47,919 nucleotides of DNA from Treponemataceae bacterium (GTDB lineage: Bacteria; Spirochaetota; Spirochaetia; Treponematales; Treponemataceae): assembly GCA_024680915.1 (NCBI GenBank), contig JAILBN010000089.1:1-47919 (forward strand), in the 5' to 3' direction. Positions 42,922 through 47,919 of the stretch are shown here, in pieces. Each line of letters starts with the position of its first letter. The stretch's first letter is position 1. A program made the translations under genes and the position numbers. A model generated the notes under the pieces. The model worked only from the letters and a program-made list of their open reading frames with translations. It was not told the DNA's origin and did no database searches.

Positions 42922-44058
42922 TCATTTCTGTAACGAATGGAAAGCACGGATAATTTTCAAACCATCGAACCAAATATGAAAAGCTATTTCCCTTTTTTCT
43001 TCATCATAGGGATTATTCGTACAGATTCTATTCCAAATTGAAAAAAAGTTTTCTTTATTTATAAATCCTGCCAATTCATTCTGGCAGGATTCTTTTTTTT
43101 CTATGAACTCTTTTGCAACCCTGTAAAAATCATCAGGAAAGACAGGACAGTCAATCTTCTCCATCTCAGAAAGCTCTTTTACCTTCGGGCCGGTTCCAAA
43201 AAGCACCCTGTCTGATATTCGAGCAGAAGGATAGACCTCAGCATCCAGGAAGCAAGGTGAATATTCATAAAATCCCTCTTTTTTAATGAAGAAGCCGGAA
43301 GCTATCTCTAATTTCTCCAAGGACTGCAAAAAATAAAAATCCTCCCCGAATGCCCTCTTGTTCATACCCCCACAAGCTACGTATCCATCGGCAGTAGCCA
43401 CCAAAGAAGGACCTAATACAGGGGCCCAATAGGGACTTCCTGTCTCCCTAAGTTTCTTTGAATGGAGCAGCATATATTCCTCATAGGAGTCTATGGCCGC
43501 CTGCAGCTTTTCTGAAGCAGCCTTTTGATGACGGAAAGGCAAGAGGGCGAACAACCTTTTCCCGTGATTTTTTGTAAAAGCCAGGAGAGAAGAAACGTAG
43601 CTCTTCCCGACTATTGTATCTGCATCCATACAAGCTATCAGTTCTGCCCCACAAGCCAGGGCATAATCCATTCCGTATTTGCGGGCAAGCCCTACCCCTT
43701 CCTTCTCTGGCAGCTCGTTGCCAGCAGAGCTCCTGTCGATCAGTGACACATAAAGCCCCTTATAAGCGCAGGAAGCAAGAAAAGAAATCATCTCCGAGTT
43801 GTTTTCTTTTACATCTGATGAATCTGATGCATAACAGTTGACAACGCAAACCACATGAAGCTTGTTAATTCCAGAAAGCCCTGCTGAATCCGAAAGAGAG
43901 CTTAAGGTGTCTTTTATTCCAGGAAATTCATTTTTTACAGGGATGACCACTGCCACTGGAGGCTCTGAATTTCTACTCAGACAAGAAATAACGTCAGAGC
44001 AATCCTCCGGCTGATAAAGAGATTTTTTCAGAAAGTATTTCTTTGCGGAATCCTTCAT
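42922..44058 (-). CDS. Family-2-like glycosyltransferase
   Basis: This 378-aa protein has the GT-A fold start PPVAVVIPVKNEFPGIKDTL, the metal-binding DxD-type motif CMDADTIVGKSYV, and a later GEDFYFLQSLEKL resembling the ED acceptor motif. No membrane segment is visible. It lies 5 bp downstream of miaA. The donor and acceptor are unknown; since Treponema flagellins are known to be glycosylated and flagellar genes are adjacent, that role is possible but not shown. Confidence 0.78.
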   Translation of the reverse strand: MKDSAKKYFLKKSLYQPEDCSDVISCLSRNSEPPVAVVIPVKNEFPGIKDTLSSLSDSAGLSGINKLHVVCVVNCYASDSSDVKENNSEMISFLASCAYKGLYVSLIDRSSAGNELPEKEGVGLARKYGMDYALACGAELIACMDADTIVGKSYVSSLLAFTKNHGKRLFALLPFRHQKAASEKLQAAIDSYEEYMLLHSKKLRETGSPYWAPVLGPSLVATADGYVACGGMNKRAFGEDFYFLQSLEKLEIASGFFIKKEGFYEYSPCFLDAEVYPSARISDRVLFGTGPKVKELSEMEKIDCPVFPDDFYRVAKEFIEKKESCQNELAGFINKENFFSIWNRICTNNPYDEEKREIAFHIWFDGLKIIRAFHSLQK

Positions 44059-44063
44059 TTTTT

Positions 44064-45122
44064 TCAGCGACCGCTGCCGGTCTTATCCGCTATGCAGAAG
44101 CCAGCCTCACGCAGCATAGCAAGGCACTTTTCAAGCCTGTTTTCCACGCTTATATCCTCAGGGCTGCCGGAACAAGGAACCCAGTGAATTTTTACTCCCT
44201 GCTTCTCCATACGGCGGAACCAGGTTTCCTGCCTTTTTGCGAACTGCCCGATGGAAATACGGAGTTTTTCGTACAAGCCTTCCTCAGTTTCTATCTTACC
44301 CTGCAGATACCAGGCTATAAGCTTATATTCCAAGCCCAGCCTCTCCAGCCGCTCCCATTCTATGCCGCTCTTATGAATTCCCGCAACCTCGGCGATCATG
44401 CCTTCCTTAAAGCGGTTATTCATACGCCGGTTTATACCATTTCTCAGCACATCCCTGGGGAAGGTGGTTCCGATGATGAAGGGTCTGATATCAGGGCGGG
44501 CAGGAAAAGAATCCTCTGTCTCATTAACTGGGATATCTGTATGCTCCTGCATAAAAACCTCGATCTCTATAGCCCGTAGAAGACGGTGCCTCTCTAAAAT
44601 ATCTGTGGTATTGTGAAGCTTGCCCTTCTTAAGATTTATAAGCATGTCCGCAAGCTCTGAATCACTTTTCCCCACAAGGCTGGTCCTGAGCTTGGCATTA
44701 CAGGGAACGTCCACAAAGGAGTAGCCCCTGACCACGGCATCCAGATACATACCAGTACCGCCACAAACCACAGGAAGCTTCCCCCTGGAAATGATCTCCG
44801 GAAAAACCTGGTAAAAGGATCTTTGGTAATTGAAAACAGAGTATTCAAAGGGCAAAGAGACCACGTCTATAAGATGATAAGGGATAGTCCTCTCTGGATT
44901 CTGCAGGGTGTATTCGCAAAGGTCCTTGCCGCTGCCGATATCAAGGCCGCGGTATACTTGCCTTGAATCGGCGGATATTATCTCACCATTAAGCTTGTCC
45001 GCAAGCCGTACTGCCAACGCAGTCTTTCCCACAGCAGTGGGACCAAGGACTATGATCGAGTTATAATCACCGGCATCCATACCGTAAGACAGCTCTCTTA
45101 CAGAACCCTCAGAATCGCACAT
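44064..45122 (-). CDS. miaA: tRNA dimethylallyltransferase
   Basis: This 352-aa enzyme adds a dimethylallyl group to A37 of tRNAs reading UNN codons. The P-loop is VLGPTAVGKTALAVRLA, then ISADSRQVYRGLDIG with GSGKD replacing the common GTAKP, VVCGGTGMYLDAVVRGY, and FAKRQETWFRR near the C terminus. The chosen ATG (45122, with CGGAG upstream) overlaps the preceding methyltransferase gene by 25 bp; the ATG at 45080 is the alternative without overlap. Confidence 0.93.
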   Translation of the reverse strand: MCDSEGSVRELSYGMDAGDYNSIIVLGPTAVGKTALAVRLADKLNGEIISADSRQVYRGLDIGSGKDLCEYTLQNPERTIPYHLIDVVSLPFEYSVFNYQRSFYQVFPEIISRGKLPVVCGGTGMYLDAVVRGYSFVDVPCNAKLRTSLVGKSDSELADMLINLKKGKLHNTTDILERHRLLRAIEIEVFMQEHTDIPVNETEDSFPARPDIRPFIIGTTFPRDVLRNGINRRMNNRFKEGMIAEVAGIHKSGIEWERLERLGLEYKLIAWYLQGKIETEEGLYEKLRISIGQFAKRQETWFRRMEKQGVKIHWVPCSGSPEDISVENRLEKCLAMLREAGFCIADKTGSGR

Positions 45123-46360
45123 TTCAGATACTCCGATTTAGGATATCCTGCAAGTACAGGATGATCTGGACCTGCACCTCTTTTCTCCAGAATCTGTACA
45201 GTCCTACGGGCATCGTTGGCAGCATTCTGAATCATACTGTAGAAGGTGTTGTAATCGAAAAAATGAGAGCAGGAGCAGGTTATAAGAATGCCACCTTTCT
45301 CAAGGAGCTTCATAGCCCGTAAATTAATTTCCTTATAGCCGCCGTAGGCTTTTTGAACCTGTTTAGCACTCTTGGTGAAAGCAGGAGGGTCAAGGATAAT
45401 CATATCGAAGGTACGTTTCTCAGCCTCATAGGAACGAAGCAGATCGAAAACGTCAGCACAGACTGCGGTCACTTTCTTTTCCATACCGTTCAAGGCTATA
45501 TTGACATTGACGTTGGCAACGGCCTCTTCGGAAATATCCACGGCGGTCACCTCAGAGGCGCCGGCGGAGGCACAATTAAGGGCGAAGGCACCGGTATGGG
45601 TAAAGGTATCAAGAACACGTTTACCCTTGGCGAACATGGCTGCTGTATGGCGGTTGAACTTCTGGTCCAGGAAATATCCTGTTTTCTGCCCCTTCTCCAA
45701 GTCCACCTGAAGAATAATTCCGTTCTCTTTTATGCGGATTACAGGATCATGCTCAGCACCTATCCAGCCGGACTTTTCCTCCAGGCCTTCTTTCTCACGG
45801 ACAGAGGCATCGCTCCTTTCATAAATACCGAAGGGATGGCACAAGTCCTCCAGGACTTTGATGATTGTGTCCCTGAAAACCTCTGTACAGAGGGCCAAGA
45901 ACTGTACCACAAGGAAAACCCTGCCCTCGGTGTCACAATAACGCTCCACAGTCAAGCCGGGTAAGAAATCCGCCTCATCGAAAACAAGACGGTAGGAATC
46001 GTGCTTTGAGTAATAGGCATACCTTATGGCCATAGCCTCCTCAATGCGATTCCTGAAAAAAGCTTGGTCAAAGACTTCTCCCCTGTTACGGGAAAGAAGC
46101 CTTACCACAATCTTTGACTTTTTATTTATGATTCCAGTTCCCAGATACTGACCGGACTTTGAAAGAACCTCGACCACCTCACCGTCAGTCACCGTACATT
46201 GGTCGAACTGCTCTGTGGAAGAAGAATGCTGCCCACCTTCTGAGATGGCTTCCTTCTTTACATAGGAAATCTCGTTGTCGAAAACCCAGGGGAAGCCCTG
46301 CTTTATGTTCTCTTCCTCTCTAGGCTTGAGTATTATCCGGGAACAAGAGCTCATATTCAT
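45098..46360 (-). CDS. rlmI: RlmI-like 23S rRNA cytosine methyltransferase
   Basis: This 420-aa protein has an N-terminal PUA domain (LKPREEENIKQGFPWVFDNE) and a Rossmann methyltransferase: motif I VLDTFTHTGAFALNCASAGA, EVTAVDISEEAV, motif IV IILDPPAFTKSAK, and the catalytic-cysteine segment ITCSCSHFFDY. RlmI makes m5C1962 in E. coli. It carries an insertion at about 30-60 compared with E. coli. Its start overlaps the dapB stop by 4 bp. Confidence 0.9.
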   Translation of the reverse strand: MNMSSCSRIILKPREEENIKQGFPWVFDNEISYVKKEAISEGGQHSSSTEQFDQCTVTDGEVVEVLSKSGQYLGTGIINKKSKIVVRLLSRNRGEVFDQAFFRNRIEEAMAIRYAYYSKHDSYRLVFDEADFLPGLTVERYCDTEGRVFLVVQFLALCTEVFRDTIIKVLEDLCHPFGIYERSDASVREKEGLEEKSGWIGAEHDPVIRIKENGIILQVDLEKGQKTGYFLDQKFNRHTAAMFAKGKRVLDTFTHTGAFALNCASAGASEVTAVDISEEAVANVNVNIALNGMEKKVTAVCADVFDLLRSYEAEKRTFDMIILDPPAFTKSAKQVQKAYGGYKEINLRAMKLLEKGGILITCSCSHFFDYNTFYSMIQNAANDARRTVQILEKRGAGPDHPVLAGYPKSEYLKCAILRVL

Positions 46361-47139
46361 TTACCACCTAAAAGGTCTTCCATGGTGTAAACGGAGCCCT
46401 TAGAAAGCTTACCGGATGAAATACCGGAGCAAAGCCATTCACAGGCACGGACAGCGCCCATAGCCAGTCCTTCCCGGCTTCTGGCAGTATGGGTAAGCTC
46501 AATGGTATCGGCTGAGGAATCAAAGAAAACTGTGTGGGTTCCAGGTACGGAGCCGACCCTTGTGGATGCCACCTGAAGCTGATTTTTGGCAGGCTTACCC
46601 TGGAAGTTACCAGAAACGATTTCTGTTTTCTCCGGCATTTTAGCCATCATGCGGCGGGCAATCTCAAGGGCAGTACCGGAAGGACTGTCCACCTTTGTAT
46701 TGTGGTGGGCTTCCCATACGGCAGAGTCATACTCGTCATAGGCAGAAATAAGGGAGGCTGCCTCCTCAACAATCTTGTAGAAAAGGTTTACTCCCACAGA
46801 GAAATTAGCTGCATAAAATAGAGAGCCTTTGCTGCTTGAAGCCTGTTCCTTAACCTCAGGCAGATGGGTCATCCAGCCGGTAGTACCAACCACAAGGGGA
46901 AGTCCCAAGGGAAGGAAGGTCTTAATATTGTTAAGGACGACATCAGGATTGGTGAACTCGATGATTCCTTCCGCAGATGAGTTTTTTATTGCCTCCGCAA
47001 CCTTGGAAGCATCACCGGATTTAACATCCGCATCCTCTGCATAGGGGTCTGCTGTAAGCACTATATGATTGCCCCGCTTTTCAGCCAGGCTTTTGATCAT
47101 GTGTCCCATCTTACCAAAACCGACAATAGCTATTCTCAT
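46357..47139 (-). CDS. dapB: 4-hydroxy-tetrahydrodipicolinate reductase
   Basis: This 260-aa lysine/diaminopimelate pathway enzyme begins MRIAIVGFGKMGHMIKSLAE, a Rossmann NAD(P) loop. GIIEFTNPDV and VVGTTGW follow, and the catalytic EAHHNTKVDSPSGTALEIA contains the HH and K residues. It overlaps the aspartate kinase gene by 4 bp, forming a lysine-pathway pair. Confidence 0.95.
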   Translation of the reverse strand: MRIAIVGFGKMGHMIKSLAEKRGNHIVLTADPYAEDADVKSGDASKVAEAIKNSSAEGIIEFTNPDVVLNNIKTFLPLGLPLVVGTTGWMTHLPEVKEQASSSKGSLFYAANFSVGVNLFYKIVEEAASLISAYDEYDSAVWEAHHNTKVDSPSGTALEIARRMMAKMPEKTEIVSGNFQGKPAKNQLQVASTRVGSVPGTHTVFFDSSADTIELTHTARSREGLAMGAVRACEWLCSGISSGKLSKGSVYTMEDLLGGK

Positions 47140-47919
47140 TTGAGTTCATCTCCTTCTTTCTCACCGAACAAAGCGCTATGAAGCACCTGAACGACCTTAT
47201 TACTCTCAGCTTCATCACAGATCATACTGAAATTAACCTTAGAAGCACCCTGACTTATCATCTGTACATTGATGTTTTCTTTGGCAAGAGCAGCAAAGCC
47301 TGTGGCAAGTATTGAACTTGAATGCTCCACATCACAAATAATAGTGACTATAGCCTTGCCAGCTTTTGTCTTTACCTCAGCGACCCTGCTGATATCAGCC
47401 ACAAGGCCTTCAAGACTCTGCTTTGTTTTTACAGTGAGAGAAACAGAAACCTCACTGGTGGCGACCACATCAACGCTGATATTCCATTTTAAGAATTGGT
47501 TGAAAATATGAGCCAAATATCCGGCAGCCCCCAGCATACGGGTAGAAACAATATCAATCAGGGTAACACCCTTTACGGCTGTAATAGCCCGTACCGGAGA
47601 CGGCTTTGAAGAATGCTTCTCCACGATTATGGAGCCTGGAGACTGGATATTATAAGAGTTCTTTACCCTCACAGGAGTTCCCGTCTTACGGCAGGGAACC
47701 ATTGAACGGGGATGAAGAACCTGGGCTCCGAAATAGGCAAGCTCAGCGGCTTCCTCATAGGTGACCTCTGGAACAGAACGAGCCTCTTTAACGATACGCG
47801 GGTCTGTCGTAAGGATACCGTCAACGTCTTTCCATGTCTGAATCTCGTCCGCACCAAGAGCCGCACCTAGCATTGTCGCTGTAAGGTCGCTGCCTCCCCT
47901 TCCAAGAGTCGTTATGTAT
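47136..47919 (-). CDS. lysC: Aspartate kinase (partial, 5' part outside the window)
   Basis: The minus-strand frame is open to the right edge, where it reads YITTLGRGGSDLTATMLGAA, the conserved aspartokinase segment, then DVDGILTTDPRIV and VLHPRSMVPCRKTGTPVRVK. Two C-terminal ACT domains follow (about 145-260 of the visible part) for allosteric control, with VEHSSSILATGF and NVQMISQGASKVNFSMI. The visible part is 260 codons plus stop; the N-terminal lysine motif lies outside. The stop overlaps dapB by 4 bp. Confidence 0.95.
   Translation of the reverse strand, partial: YITTLGRGGSDLTATMLGAALGADEIQTWKDVDGILTTDPRIVKEARSVPEVTYEEAAELAYFGAQVLHPRSMVPCRKTGTPVRVKNSYNIQSPGSIIVEKHSSKPSPVRAITAVKGVTLIDIVSTRMLGAAGYLAHIFNQFLKWNISVDVVATSEVSVSLTVKTKQSLEGLVADISRVAEVKTKAGKAIVTIICDVEHSSSILATGFAALAKENINVQMISQGASKVNFSMICDEAESNKVVQVLHSALFGEKEGDELK

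Noticed and set aside
45353-45964. 203-aa plus-strand reading frame opposite rlmI
   Set aside because: It lies antisense to conserved methyltransferase motifs and has no independent support.
1-47919. CRISPR array, insertion sequence, phage genes or rRNA
   Set aside because: No spaced direct repeats, transposase or integrase motifs, phage structural genes or rRNA sequence were seen on either strand.

Overview
The window looks like chromosomal DNA of an anaerobic, host-associated spirochaete, most likely Treponema. The evidence is two tandem FlaB-type core flagellins followed by flaG and fliD, an flgN-flgK-flgL-fliW-csrA cluster, an oxygen-sensitive (class III) ribonucleotide reductase, and a lipoprotein alpha-2-macroglobulin next to pbpC. 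Gene order is dense, and many neighbours overlap by 4 bp (ATGA). I see no rRNA operon, phage, insertion sequence or CRISPR array.

Layout. 1-107: 5' end of yebC on the minus strand. 382-13105: neuB-like synthase, alpha-2-macroglobulin, pbpC, a polytopic membrane protein and dinB, all plus strand. 13108-17811: a minus-strand set of four genes joined by 4-bp overlaps (GHMP kinase, surE, TPR protein, TPR/NHL/vWA protein). 17869-19527: lnt. 19690-23770: nrdR, nrdD, a separate glycyl-radical/redoxin gene, and nrdG. 23818-23890: tRNA-Met(CAU). 24003-30154: ornithine carbamoyltransferase, a small secreted protein, an M24 peptidase homologue, a DHH phosphoesterase, a sigma-like protein, rdgB, and a convergent methyltransferase. 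30393-38202: flagellin, flagellin, flaG, fliD, three less-known genes including a PilZ protein, tsaE and tsaB. 38227-42496: csrA, fliW, flgL, flgK, flgN on the minus strand. 42694-47919: a 72-aa protein, a GT2-like glycosyltransferase, miaA, an RlmI-like methyltransferase, dapB, and the 3' part of an aspartate kinase.

The most striking content is the ribonucleotide reductase locus. The large NrdD protein stops just after its C-terminal Cys/His finger and has no glycyl-radical sequence. That sequence (RIVGYYR, then NWNKGK) is on a separate 177-aa protein, fused to a thioredoxin-fold domain with CPNC. The 231 bp between the two genes hold strong hairpins, a sigma70-like promoter and two NrdR-box-like 16-mers exactly 32 bp apart, so the second piece, together with the activase NrdG, appears to have its own NrdR-controlled promoter. 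This looks like a two-polypeptide class III reductase with a replaceable radical and reductant subunit.

A second coherent layer is post-transcriptional. Both flagellin leaders carry a short hairpin with GGA in its loop, resembling the CsrA consensus, 12-19 nt upstream of a GGAGG Shine-Dalgarno. CsrA and its antagonist FliW are encoded about 7 kb downstream. All functional calls come from reading motifs by eye; no database search was possible.
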